Assembly (NCBI GenBank): GCA_026122225.1
Contig: JANEZZ010003061.1
Location: 4,898,001-4,962,000 of the forward strand
Source: Heloderma charlesbogerti
Taxonomy: Eukaryota > Chordata > Lepidosauria > Squamata > Helodermatidae
DNA length: 64,000 nucleotides
Direction of reading: 5' to 3'
The notes under the pieces: model-generated
Database searches by the model: none
Told to the model about the DNA's origin: nothing
Seen by the model: only the letters and a program-made list of their open reading frames with translations
Shown here: piece by piece, positions 52,037 through 61,482 of the stretch
Position numbering within the stretch: position 1 is the stretch's first letter
Layout: every line of letters starts with the position of its first letter
Made by a program: the position numbers and the translations under genes

Positions 52037-52320
52037 TGTGCAGAGGTTGCTCCTCTTTCTCCTCACTTCTCTTTCTCCTCACTCCTTCACTGTTCACTCA
52101 CTTGGTGAGGGCAAATTAACAGGCCACAACAGCACTGAGGAAAAGCTTGGCCTGCAGTCTGTTGCTTCCTTCTGCCACACCATATGACTGACACAAAAGC
52201 ACTGCCTGCCTCCTTCCCAGTGAGCAGGGACCTAGTGCTTCAATACATTTTAAAATGCTGCCATAATCCATTAGAAATAGAGTTCTATAGCACAGTCTGC
52301 TATAAACATCCTATATCCAG
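52037..52320. other. Unassigned sequence
   Basis: Nothing recognised. Confidence 0.3.
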
Positions 52321-52330
52321 CAGGATAGTG

Positions 52331-52376
<46 letters not shown>
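52331..52376. repeat. GTT trinucleotide microsatellite
   Basis: About fifteen uninterrupted GTT units, which are the tail of the reverse-oriented BovB fragment. Confidence 0.93.
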
Positions 52377-52557
52377 CAGTCGTGTCCGACTCTTCGTGAC
52401 CCCATGGACCATAGCACACCAGGCCTTCCTGTCCTCCGCTCTCTCCCAGAATGTGCTCAAGTTCATATTCTTTGCATCAGTGATGCTATCTAGCCATCTC
52501 ATCCTCTGCCGTCCCCTTCTCCTTTTGCCTTCAATCTTTCCCAGCATCAGGGTCTTT
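52331..52557 (-). mobile_element. BovB 3' end, 5'-truncated, with expanded GTT tail
   Basis: On the minus strand it covers the last ~180 bases of BovB (gaccctgatgctgggaaaga to gagtcggacacgactg) and then an (AAC)15 tail. It has better codon integrity than the same part of the copy at 11608 (GKIEGKRRRGRQRMRWLDSI readable). A 8-bp direct repeat aggatagt lies at 52322-52329 and 52558-52565. Confidence 0.93.
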
Positions 52558-52789
52558 AGGATAGTATATACTGTGCACTAAAACAAGAAATTATAATTCT
52601 GTGGCACATTTTTTCAACTAAAAATTTTTTCAACTAATTAAACTAAGTGGATCCCAAAGTAAGAAGTGAAACCATTTTAAAAAATAAGAAAACAATTAAA
52701 CAGCATTCAAAGAAGTATTGAAAAAAGCTGGATTCCTTGACTTGTATAAATAAGGGAAATTGGGGACATTTGCATATTTTTTCCATGGT

Positions 52790-52950
52790 CCCAGGCCATG
52801 GTCTGAAAGTACACAAGGCTGCCATGTTGCTGAAGCTAAGAAGGTCTGCATCTGGTCAGTGCTTGGAGGGGAGACCACCTGGGAACTGCATGTAGCCACC
52901 TTGAGTTCCACGATGGAAGAATGGTGGGATATAAATGTAATAAATTAATA
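52790..52950 (+). mobile_element. 5S rRNA-derived SINE with L2-like tail
   Basis: 52791-52893 resembles 5S rRNA along nearly its length: gctgaagctaagaaggtctg, tggtcagtgcttggagggga and gaccacctgggaactgcatg correspond to the 5S internal control region and 3' half. The tail ggtgggatataaatgtaata is like that of the tRNA-derived SINEs here. It is not a 5S gene because the promoter boxes are mutated. Confidence 0.85.
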
Positions 52951-52954
52951 TTCT

Positions 52955-54390
52955 ACATTTCAATATATAATTTATGCTGGTTTTACAAGGAGCTATGCAG
53001 GGTATTGAAGCCTTGTCCCCGTCCACTGGATATTTTATTCATTTACTCCTGCGGCTTCTAAAATTTCAGTGGCTTTTCCAACACACTTTCAAGCATACTT
53101 GTAGCCATGAGGACTAGAAACTTGCATTAAAAAATGAAGCCTGAGATTCTCAGGAGGCAGAATTCTATACCTGATATGATATTCTGCATTTTTTCCCCCA
53201 GAAACCCCATGGAATTGCAGCATGGATATATGCCTGACAATATCTATCCCGTTCTCAATTTGCAGGAAGTATATTGCAAAACCTGGTGCTCTTTGTAATG
53301 TTGTTGGCCTTGCACATCAAAGAACCTTGCTTCGTATTTGCTGGCCAAATAAATCATTTCTTAGGGTTGTAATATAAGCTTTACTTTATGGGAGGACTTT
53401 TCGCCATTGGTGTTGAGTTTGTCAGAAGCAGCTTCATCTGTGCTACTGCATTGATCTGAAATCCTGAAATGTGCAGAGCTGTCTGTGTGAATGGAAAGGT
53501 ACATTATCTCTGGACCAGCCTTGGCTCTCAAAATTCATCCTAGCAGAGCTCGCAGATATGATCCATCCAGCTGGGATATTGCCTAGGTAACAAAAGCATC
53601 TGTTTAAGCCGTCCTGCATACAAGTCATTAATCTTTAGCTGGTGGCAGGAGCACCAGTCACCCCTAAAAGCATCACTGAATTTTTAATGATAAGGCTTGA
53701 CAGGGAAAGCTGCAATTGTTCACAGTCTTCTGTCTACGAGGAACCCTGGTCAGAATCCCTGACTTAGCCAAATCATAACAGAGAGAGCACTTATTCTCAA
53801 ACGGAGCCACAATACCCCCAAGCCCAGCAAATCTGACATTTCTGAACGACAACCCTCTGTATTGCCTTTGACAAGAGGGTCATTTCTTCAACATAGCACT
53901 TTAGCAGCTGATTATCATCTACTACAATATTAACGCTTTTGATCACCTCGTTGGGGCTGTGCACTCCAGAGGGCAATTAGCGCACTCATCACACCTAATC
54001 AAACACTATATAAATGCAGAAAACAAAGGCTTTGTTTCTCAATTTTATAAGGCTGTGTGGTGTGTGCAGCCAAAGAGGATTCAGATGTAGGCTGCTTTTT
54101 TCGGAGGATGCACAGGGCCAAAAATATTCGCTGTGGAACACTGCACACAAGTTTAGAGTGGGCAGCGGTGGCACCTTTGTGTGACTGAAGGCGAGCAGCA
54201 CAGAGAAGATCTATGACATCCCTTCCTCAATGGTTTACATATTTATTCTCTTGTTTCCCAGCATTGGCAAATCTGGGGAAATTAGACTGTTAGGGGTGGG
54301 GAGCCCTGATAAAGCCTTAAGCAACTGAATGGTTCAAACCATAGAGAAGGAAAAGCACCATCAAATGTCACTTCAGAATATAGTGGGTTT
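52955..54390. other. Repeat-poor sequence, 1.4 kb
   Basis: No transposon ends are recognised. The part 53880-54080 (gcagctgattatcatctact, gagggcaattagcgcactca, cacacctaatcaaacac) has clustered TAAT/TTAG-type cores and may be a conserved regulatory block; this is inference. Confidence 0.35.
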
Positions 54391-54399
54391 CCTTTTAGC

Positions 54400-54763
54400 C
54401 AGGGGTGTTGAACCTCTTTCAGCCTGAGAGGCGAATTTCATATCGGAGAAGACCTGGGGACCACATTCCAGTGGAGGGTGCAGCTGAAAGCAAAAGGATG
54501 GGGCTGAAATACAAAATGTACCAGCACATTTTAGCTTTGCTGTTACTGCTGGTAACTCAGCCTTAGGAGAGGCATTTCAACGTTTTAGAACAGGGAAAAA
54601 TCTGCACAAAAGCCAGGAAACCACCAAATTATTGGTGATTAAGAGAAAGGTGGTGGGGCTCTGGGAAGAGGGCATGGCCTTCTGGAGGACCCCAGAGGGA
54701 TGGAGAGGGATCCCAGGTGGGCCAGATTTGCCCCGCCCCAAGACCTGAGGTTTTGCACCCCCG
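54400..54763 (+). mobile_element. hAT MITE (family R), 364 bp
   Basis: The ends caggggtgttgaacctcttt and gaggttttgcacccccg are inverted. Flanking 8-mers cttttagc (54392-54399) and tttttaac (54764-54771) match at 6 of 8. Confidence 0.88.
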
Positions 54764-54806
54764 TTTTTAACTGATCTAAGATGCTGGTACGTTTTGGATG
54801 AGTTGG

Positions 54807-54970
54807 AATCATAGAATCATAGGGCTGGCAGGGGCCTACAAGACCATCGAGTCCAACCTCCTGCTCAGTGTAGGAAGCCTGATTCCCAAGCGGTCTCTCA
54901 TCCAAGTCTTAACCAGGGCTGACCCTGCTTAGCTGCCGAGATCAGATGAGATCAGGTGCATCCAGCCCTT
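54807..54970 (-). mobile_element. 5S rRNA-derived SINE with CR1 tail
   Basis: On the minus strand a 5S-like head (tgatctcatctgatctcggc, agctaagcagggtcagccct, acttggatgagagaccgctt) is followed directly by the CR1 3' end (aggttggactcgatggtctt, cagccctatgattctatga). The head preserves the A box and intermediate element better than the other 5S-derived copies. This chimera would be recognised by CR1 reverse transcriptase. Confidence 0.9.
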
Positions 54971-55029
54971 TGCTCGTGTGGAATGAAATAACCCCAGGAT
55001 GAGGAAAGTAATAGAATTTCAGACAAGAT

Positions 55030-55215
55030 TATGAATAAGTGGTGCAGAGTAGATAGCCTGTAGAACAGAGACCTGGATTCAAATCCTCACTCAGCATGAA
55101 GTCCACTGAGTTCCCTTGGGTAAGTCACCTCCACCCAGCCGTTGCTTACCTCACAAGGTCATTGTAAGAATGAAGTGGGATGACTGGTGTATTTCTCCCA
55201 GAGTTCACAAATGTG
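55030..55215 (+). mobile_element. tRNA-derived SINE
   Basis: The A-box-like tggtgcagagtagatagcc and the B-box-like ggattcaaatcctc (about 55076-55089) are in tRNA spacing. The body gggtaagtcacctccaccca and cctcacaaggtcattgtaag follows. It is of the same family as 46195-46412. Confidence 0.75.
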
Positions 55216-56234
55216 ATATAGATCAGAGATAGCTGTGAAGAGGGAAACTACTTATCTCCCTGCAATTCTTCTCACTAGAACTGGATTTAATGCATGTCAG
55301 GGCTCACTCCTGGGATTTTGTATCTGTGCTGGGATTCAGGGAACATAGGAAGTAAGAACAGAAGAAGGTGCCTCTAAGCACAGCGCATCTCCCTCACCAC
55401 AAACTACAGGAAGTTCCCACACATCATAAATTGGGGGGAAGGTGGGTGGTCATCAAAGTGTGGAATTTCTGGACTAAGGGCAGATAAGAATTCTAGTTCA
55501 GTCATTTTGATAAGAATTTACCAAAATTTGAAAAGTTCTGCATTCTCAGAACAAAAAGAAGTTGATATTTTAACATTTCGAATGTAGGGAAAGCTGAAAC
55601 TGGCAGTTTTTTTCCATCCAGGCCCAGGGCTTTGAGTGCTTTGCTCTTAAAAATCTGGATTTGAATCCCTGTGTATTCAACCTAGTGCTGAATTAGCGTT
55701 GCCCTGCTCTTGCTTTCCTAGGTCATGTCTGAATACTGACAGCCAGCAAGGCCATTTCAGTCAATATCGTGCGCTCTCTCTCGCTCTCACTCTCTCTCAG
55801 TTTACTGTATTTATTTAACTCAAATCCTGCCTGGAATTCCCAGGAAAACACCAGTACTACCAGGAAAGTGAGTTACATGGCTTGAAAAAGCACTGTTGTG
55901 ATCAGAGATGACACTGAAGGTGTAAAATAAAAAAAGAACCTCCAAACAATCACTTTTTGAACAAAACCATCTGCTGTCATTCTCAAATCTAACAGCACCC
56001 ACTTCAAAACAACCAGGCCCTTCATGCTGCTCTGTTTAATGAAGTCATGTGATTTAATGCTTTGGTCACTCACAGATCGTAAGCGTAAGAGACATGTCTT
56101 ATAGCTCTGTTTGAATGGCAGTCTGCCTGACAGATGAAGCTCAGCAGGAGCCACCCAAAAGATCCTGGACTCGCACGCATTGCGCATTTCTTCTGGCTCC
56201 AGTATTTCCCCTTCTCATTACAGTAATCGGTTAC
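55216..56234. other. Unassigned sequence, 1 kb
   Basis: Only a short degenerate CT run at 55775-55798 stands out. Confidence 0.3.
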
Positions 56235-56239
56235 CATAT

Positions 56240-56767
56240 TGGATTGCCCCTGCAGTAGGCTTTGAACTCTTAATTTAGAGGTGCCAAGATAGTGATAAAT
56301 CAGATCCAGGTTTACTTACAAGGAGATACTTTATTGAGTACAATCAGCACACAGGCGTACCCAATAGTTGGATCAGACAGTTTCTCTGAACCCAGAGCCA
56401 TGGGGTAAAATGGGTTTTAGACCATACATGTTAGCAGGCAGCATGACAACAGCAAGCATTCATTAGCGTTCATTCCCAGCACAGACTAACAGTGCCAGTT
56501 CAGAAGGAAACTTCCCAGCACAGACACCTGCAGCTTGGCATAAACATAGCCTCACTTCCCAGGCACATACTAGGCCCTGATAAGATACTGGCCTTCGTTA
56601 GCATGGAATGTGCTGAGGCCGCTACTATCGACCTTGGACTCATCTCACGTGCTCAGAGGCCCACTAGCAAGGGAACTGCACTAATAATGAACCTAAGCAA
56701 AGCATTATGGATCTCTAGGCCCCTCTAAAACTACAGGTGATTTGGTTACAGGTCTGGGGCCAATACA
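56240..56767 (-). mobile_element. Solo LTR of an LTR retroelement
   Basis: The 528-bp element has an exact 5-bp duplication catat at 56235-56239 and 56768-56772. On the minus strand it begins TGTATTGG and ends CAATCCA (TG...CA), with a polyadenylation signal AATAAA at 56335-56330. It is highly similar to the LTR at 61483-62027. No internal coding region or second LTR is present, so it is a solo LTR left by recombination. Confidence 0.9.
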
Positions 56768-56827
56768 CATATGTAAGAGAAAGGAACCCAGTGATTCTTC
56801 AGTAGCATCTAGATATAGATTTGACAA

Positions 56828-57165
56828 CTGGTCTACCTCCCAACAGTTGGCTCTCTGGAACAGCCTTCCCCAAATAGGGGAGGTGTCTAAACTGTATAAT
56901 TTAGGGTGCAATCCTATGCATGTTTATACTGGGGAATGCTAGGAGTTGTAGGACTCTTTTCTCTAAGCATGCATAGGATTCTACCCTCAGCCACCTGGTT
57001 AAGACCTTCCTCTTCCAGCAGGCATTTAATCTTTAATCTGCTGCTTTCATTATTAACTTTACCGCTGGCTTTTTAATATTTTATATATTTTAAAGTTTAA
57101 TTTTTTATTTTCATTGGTGCATTTATTGTTTTGGTTATCCTTTTATTGTTGAATTCCAAGCCAGC
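56828..57165 (+). mobile_element. L2-like LINE 3' end with nested palindrome
   Basis: The plus strand reads ctctggaacagccttcccca (LALWNSLPQ, the ALWN motif near the end of L2-type ORF2), then cctggttaagaccttcctct and a T-rich 3' region. The palindromic MITE at 56903-56987 interrupts the coding part. Confidence 0.65.
56903..56987. mobile_element. Palindromic MITE (family U), 85 bp
   Basis: Left arm agggtgcaatcctatgcatg and right arm catgcataggattctaccct are inverted. The centre gaatgctaggagttgtagga is asymmetric because half of the palindrome is deleted. No duplication is clear. Confidence 0.8.
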
Positions 57166-57180
57166 ATACATGAGGGTTTC

Positions 57181-57275
57181 CAGGCAGTCTCCCATTGAAA
57201 CTCTAACCACATCCAGACCTGCTTAGCTTCAGCAAGGTTGCTGCATCACATTCCCCCAGGCCATACTCTGGAACC
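57181..57275 (-). mobile_element. 5S rRNA-derived SINE fragment
   Basis: The minus strand reads ccagagtatggcctggggga, then gctgaagctaagcaggtctg and gtttcaatgggagactgcct, aligned with the 5S internal promoter and 3' part. It is more decayed than the copies at 52790 and 54807. Confidence 0.72.
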
Positions 57276-58189
57276 CAGGACAATGTCTCTCTGCTAGATT
57301 TATGTGAAGATGCTCTTTCCATGGAGAATGGGGAATTCTAACCTTCCTACAGCACTGCCACAGCGACACAAGTGGTTATGTACAAATGTCAGCTCATTCA
57401 GGAGAGTGGCGTTTGGTTCTGCATGCTAATTTTGCAGGGGCTGAAATAGAACTACTCATGTGGGTAATTAAATAATTACTACGCTCTGTGAGTAAGGGAT
57501 GCAGCAATAGGACCCATCGCCAACCGAGATAAAATGCTAATACTTTGTCTCCTGTTAGAATTAGAGAACTCAATAATGTTCTGGGTGAATATGTGTGGGG
57601 GGACTCTGTGTTGTTGTTCCTTTTAATCATTCACTTCTGAACGCATACAATCACTGAAGTGGAGAACACAGGCTATCTCGCAAATGGAAACTTAATGGCC
57701 CAGTCCTAAGACTTGCTGAACTGGCAAGCTAGTACTTTACAATTCGGGGCTTGGGGTACGTCAACAACAACATTGGCACAGGGTCATCACAACACATGGT
57801 GTTACGTTACACTAACATTGCAGAGATGTCTTGTTAGGATTCATTTATTTCTATAGGAATTTTTTCCCCACTCTTCTAACGCAAATGCATTACGCAAGGT
57901 GGCTTGCAATAATTGCAATATCAGAGTAAAACAGTAATGTGAAACAGAACACAGCACAGGCAGGTAAGGATTATGATAATTCTGTTTTGGAAAGAAATCG
58001 CAATGGATTTTACCAGTTTGGTCCTGGAGGATTTCATTCCATTTCCCCATGCTGGAGTTGACCCAATCTGTTGTGATCCAATATGTGGATTTCAGATTTT
58101 TTTTTAATGGTGGTGGCAATTGGTGCAGATGGGATCTTTCCCCCCCCCTTTGGGTCATTTCTGCAAACAGGATCATTGTATTTATTTAT

Positions 58190-58190
<1 letters not shown>
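57276..58190. other. Unassigned sequence, 0.9 kb
   Basis: 57840-57930 (atttatttctataggaattt, caaggtggcttgcaataatt) resembles a decayed LINE 3' tail in reverse. The rest is unrecognised. Confidence 0.3.

Positions 58191-58194
<4 letters not shown>

Positions 58195-58231
<37 letters not shown>
58195..58231. repeat. TA microsatellite
   Basis: About eighteen uninterrupted TA units at the left edge of a fold-back repeat. Confidence 0.95.
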
Positions 58232-58232
<1 letters not shown>

Positions 58233-58233
<1 letters not shown>

Positions 58234-58570
58234 GGGTCTTGTGCAAGTGTGCACTTGCACAAGTCCATCTGTCCGCTATGTAGCCCCACAGAGACATATT
58301 CCTATTGTAAATATCCTTGCCAGTTTTATCCTCGCCCTCTCCATACGCTACTTCATTTAGCCCAGCAGAGCCATTCTCTACTTCTCAACGAACTTGTCAA
58401 TTTCATCCTCCACTTCAGTGCTTCCTACTTCTTTGACAAGCGCTGCCTAGGGCTCTGCTGGGCTAAAGGAAGAGGATGTGGAGAGGATGAAACTGACAAG
58501 GATATTGACAACAGGAATATGCCAGGGGGTGGGGGCTACATGGCAGACAGGTGGACTTGCGCAAGACTCC
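58233..58570. repeat. Fold-back repeat, arms 110-150 bp
   Basis: Left arm (58233-58380) and right arm (about 58455-58570) are inverted: tccgctatgtagccccacag pairs with ctacatggcagacagg, aatatccttgccagttttat pairs with gaaactgacaaggatattga, and ttagcccagcagagcc pairs with ctctgctgggctaaa. The left arm carries an extra palindrome gtgcaagtgtgcacttgcac. Confidence 0.8.
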
Positions 58571-58571
58571 T

Positions 58572-58832
58572 AATAAAAATTATTTTAAACAAATGACTAC
58601 CCTATTTGCACAAATCTCTGGACCACCACCACTACCCCAAAACCAAACAAACACAATCCCATTTGTGCAAATCATCAGACCTGGAAAAAATGCATCTATT
58701 TAATGTGCACACAAAAAATGGACATTTCTGGAAGGAGGGGGGGATCCACTACAGTCTCCTACTACTTTTCAGAATGAAAACATTGAGAAAACCCATTGGA
58801 CTTAAACAGAATGGAATTTCCAATATCACACA
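58572..58832. repeat. Possible Ac-type hAT end
   Basis: Ends tatcacacatcccta at 58832 and contains tttgcacaaa and tgcacacaaaaaatgg blocks like those of 27513. No matching left end was found. The fold-back repeat may belong to this element. Confidence 0.3.
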
Positions 58833-58882
58833 TCCCTAGAGGCAGATATAACAGGAAAAAAACCCACATTACTCAGTTAAAA

Positions 58883-59239
58883 CAGGGGTGTTGAATTCCT
58901 TTCAGCCTGAGGCTCTTGGGAGCCACATTCTAGTGGTGGGTGGAGCCAAGGCAAAATAGGGCAGGTCCAAAGGCAAAGAGGGCGGGGCCCAAAATACAAA
59001 ATACCCCACCATATTTTACCTCCACGCACTTACTGCCACTAACTAAGCCTTGGGAGAGGCAGTTCAACTTCTTAGAAGCAGGGGAGAGACCACACAAGAG
59101 GTGGGAAACCACCACATGATCAGCAGTGGGGGGGAAGGGGGGACAAAAGGAAGGGGCTGTGGCTGTCTGGGGAATCCCAGAGGATTGGGACCCCAGGCAG
59201 GCCAGATTCAGCCCGCAGGCTTGAGGTTCTGCACCCTTG
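58883..59239 (+). mobile_element. hAT MITE (family R), 357 bp, best copy
   Basis: An exact 8-bp duplication agttaaaa lies at 58875-58882 and 59240-59247. The ends caggggtgttgaattccttt and gaggttctgcacccttg are inverted. It contains all family blocks (tttcagcctgaggctcttgg, actaagccttgggagaggca, gggaaaccaccacatgatca). Confidence 0.93.
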
Positions 59240-59254
59240 AGTTAAAACATTAAA

Positions 59255-59563
59255 TACCTGGCAAGCTAAAGGCCTGCTGGGATCTTCTTTAAGTCTTCAC
59301 CAACCAGAGGAAAACAACCAGAGAAGGGCCTCTGCTTCATGTGGCAAGGTGTTCGATTATATTGGTGCACCCACTAAGACAGCCCTGTCTCTTATCCCAG
59401 CCAACTCTGCTTCCACTATAGATGAGACAAAGAGAAGCACCTCCCCACCCAACTGTAATGAGTAGGCAAGGGGCAATACCTCAGGGCATAGGAGGAGGCA
59501 GTCTTTTGGTTTTCTTAGACCCAGCCATTTAGGGCTTTAAAGGTAATCACCAACACTTTTAAT
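59255..59563 (-). mobile_element. L2-like LINE fragment, second subfamily
   Basis: Contains gcaaggtgttcgattatatt, aagacagccctgtctcttat and agccatttagggctttaaag, on the minus strand, which matches the subfamily at 10085-10545. It abuts the 5' end of the CR1 at 59566. Confidence 0.5.
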
Positions 59564-59970
59564 TGACCCTGGAAACAGATGTTGCTGATAATTTCCTAGA
59601 GGAAGGAACTAGAGGATCGGCTATCCTTGACTTGATCATAACCAACGGAGATGACTTAGTGGATAAAGCAGCAGTTACAGGAACTCTGGGGGAAAGCAAC
59701 CATGTTGTATTTGAGTTCTTGGTTCTAAGGGAAGCAAAAGCCGAGTGTAGCCAAACATGTACCCTGGATTTTAGGAAAGCCAATTTTAATAAACTCAGAA
59801 CACTGATAAGTAAGGTCTCATGGCAAGCGGCTCTAATGAGAAAAGGAGTCCAAGATGGGTGGGAGTTTGTAAAAAAAGGAAATTCTAAAGGCACAATTAC
59901 AAACCATTCCAACAACAACAAAAAGTGGAAGACAACAGAAGAAGCCAGTGGGGCTTCACAAAAAGCTTAG
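59563..59970 (+). pseudogene. CR1 endonuclease end and linker (fragment)
   Basis: The frame reads GSAILDLIITNGDDLVDKAA, VTGTLGESNHVVFEFLVLRE and VQDGWEFVKKGNSKGTITNH. LDLIITN and SNH correspond to the last endonuclease motifs (LDLLLTN and SDH in CR1); the catalytic Asp is here Asn. The end EEASGASQKA is out of frame, continuing in the overlapping frame at 59948. Confidence 0.88.
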
Positions 59971-60286
59971 AGGTGACCTGAAAACTAAAAAGGACCCATG
60001 TAGGAAGTGGAAGGAAGGCCAAGCAACAAAGGAAGAGTACAGGCAGGTAGCACAGACTTGCAGGGATGGAGTCAGGAAGGCTAAAGCTGAGAACGAGCTG
60101 AGGCTAGCGAGGGATGCTAAAAGCAACAAAAAGGCTTTCTCCAGATATGTGCATAGTAAAAGACAGAGGAAAGACATGGTGGTTCAGCTATTAAATAAGG
60201 ATGGCAAAATGATAACAGATGACAAGGAAAAGGCAGAAGTGCTCATTTCCTACTTTGGCTCAGTCTTCTCCCAAAAGAGTCTATGA
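59948..60286 (+). pseudogene. CR1 linker region (fragment)
   Basis: The frame reads KWKEGQATKEEYRQVAQTCR, DGVRKAKAENELRLARDAKS, NKKAFSRYVHSKRQRKDMVV and ending VLISYFGSVFSQKS. This is the basic linker just before the CR1 reverse transcriptase (NKK.F..Y and FFASVFT in relatives). Confidence 0.9.
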
Positions 60287-60587
60287 CCCCCCTGGCAAAG
60301 GCGAAGGACAGGCTGAAGGGGCAGGATTGCAGCTTGAGATCGATAGGCATATGGTCAAGGAACACCTAATTACTTTGAATGAGTTCAAATCTCCAGGGCC
60401 AGATGAACTGCATCCTAGAGTAATAAAGGAACTGGCAGAACAGCTCTCAGAACCACTAGCTATCATCTTTGAGAAATCATGGAGGACAGGTGAAGTGCCA
60501 GATGACAGGAGGAGGGCTAATGTTGTCCCTCTCTTCAAAAAGCGCAAAAAGAAGGAACCTGGGAACTACAGATCAGTCAGTCTGACA
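60219..60587 (+). pseudogene. CR1 reverse transcriptase N-terminal part (fragment)
   Basis: From about residue 40 the frame reads LNEFKSPGPDELHPRVIKEL, then IFEKSWRTGEVPDDRRRANV and VPLFKKRKKKEPGNYRSVSLT. These are the first reverse transcriptase boxes (KSPGPD, W..G..P..W, NYRPVSLTS). It is cut by the hAT insertion inside the SLTS codons. Confidence 0.92.
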
Positions 60588-61296
60588 TAGGGATGGCGGA
60601 GAATTTCTCCACGAACCTCCAGGAGGCCGAATGCCAACGCATTCGGCCCCCTGAAATTGGTGGGGAAATTCTCCGCCACCCCCCGCCACCCCCCCGGGAT
60701 GGGACTTACCTCTGTCGAATGTCCCTCTCGGCGGCAGGTCCCGGCGGCGTTTCGGCGGGGGCAGGGGCAATGGCGGCGCCCATGGGCGCCACCATTTGCG
60801 TTCCTTATTTGGGCACGGGTAGTCTACGTAAAGATTTACATAGACCACGGCGAAAATAAGGGCAACGCAAATAGCGTTGCCCTTATTTTCGCCATAGTCT
60901 ACGTAAATCTTTACATGGACTACCCATGCCCAAATAAGGAACGCAAATGGCGGCGCCCATGGGCGCCATTTGCGTACGCGCTTTTTTTTTCCAAAGTCAC
61001 CCATGATGGGCTACATAAAGATTTACGTAGCCTATCACAGCTGACTTTGAAAATATAGCCATGATAGGCTACATAAATTGTTACGTAGCCTATCACGTTT
61101 TGTGGGGTTTTTTTTACCATTTACTTTTTTATTTCGCGGCCGGGGAGACGGGGCGCTCCCCCCTGGCCAGAATTTCGGCGGGGAGGGATGGGGTGCCTCC
61201 CCCCCAGCCTGAATTTCAGCTGGGAGAACCGGAGTGCCTCCCCCCCCACACCGAAAACAGCTGTGGGACCAGGTAAGGGACTTTCGTCCATCCTTA
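60588..61296. mobile_element. Palindromic hAT MITE, copy P4, four hairpins
   Basis: The largest copy of the family (709 bp) starts tagggatggcggagaatttc and ends actttcgtccatcctta. An exact 8-bp duplication gtctgaca lies at 60580-60587 and 61297-61304 and splits the CR1 codons for SLTS. The interior has four related AT-rich palindromes: tctacgtaaagatttacata (60830), gtctacgtaaatctttacat (60896), gctacataaagatttacgta (61010) and gctacataaattgttacgta (61070). They are separated by atttgcg-containing blocks. High CpG content suggests it is comparatively young. Confidence 0.93.
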
Positions 61297-61304
61297 GTCT
61301 GACA

Positions 61305-61482
61305 TCAATCCCTGGGAAAATTCTGGAGCAGATTATAAACCAATCCATCTGTAAGTGCCTTGAAAACAATGCAGTGATTACTCGAAGCCAAGATGGATTT
61401 GTCAAGAACAAATCCTGCCAGACGAATCTGATCTCATTTTTTGATCAGATAACCTTCCTTGTGGACTGTGGGAATGCTGTGG
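61305..61482 (+). pseudogene. CR1 reverse transcriptase middle part (fragment)
   Basis: The coding part reads SIPGKILEQIINQSICKCLE, then VITRSQDGFVKNKSCQTNLI and DQITFLVDCGNAV. QDGFVKNKSC corresponds to the conserved QHGF.KG.SC box. The LTR insertion at 61483 cuts the strand just before box A. Confidence 0.9.

Noticed and set aside
52791..52893. Possible 5S rRNA gene
   Set aside because: Too many substitutions in the internal promoter and a LINE-like tail; it is a SINE. The same applies to 54890-54965 and 57181-57275.
59563..60590. Possible host gene exons with long plus-strand frames
   Set aside because: The motifs are those of CR1 ORF2 and continue in order across two insertions to the CR1 3' terminus.
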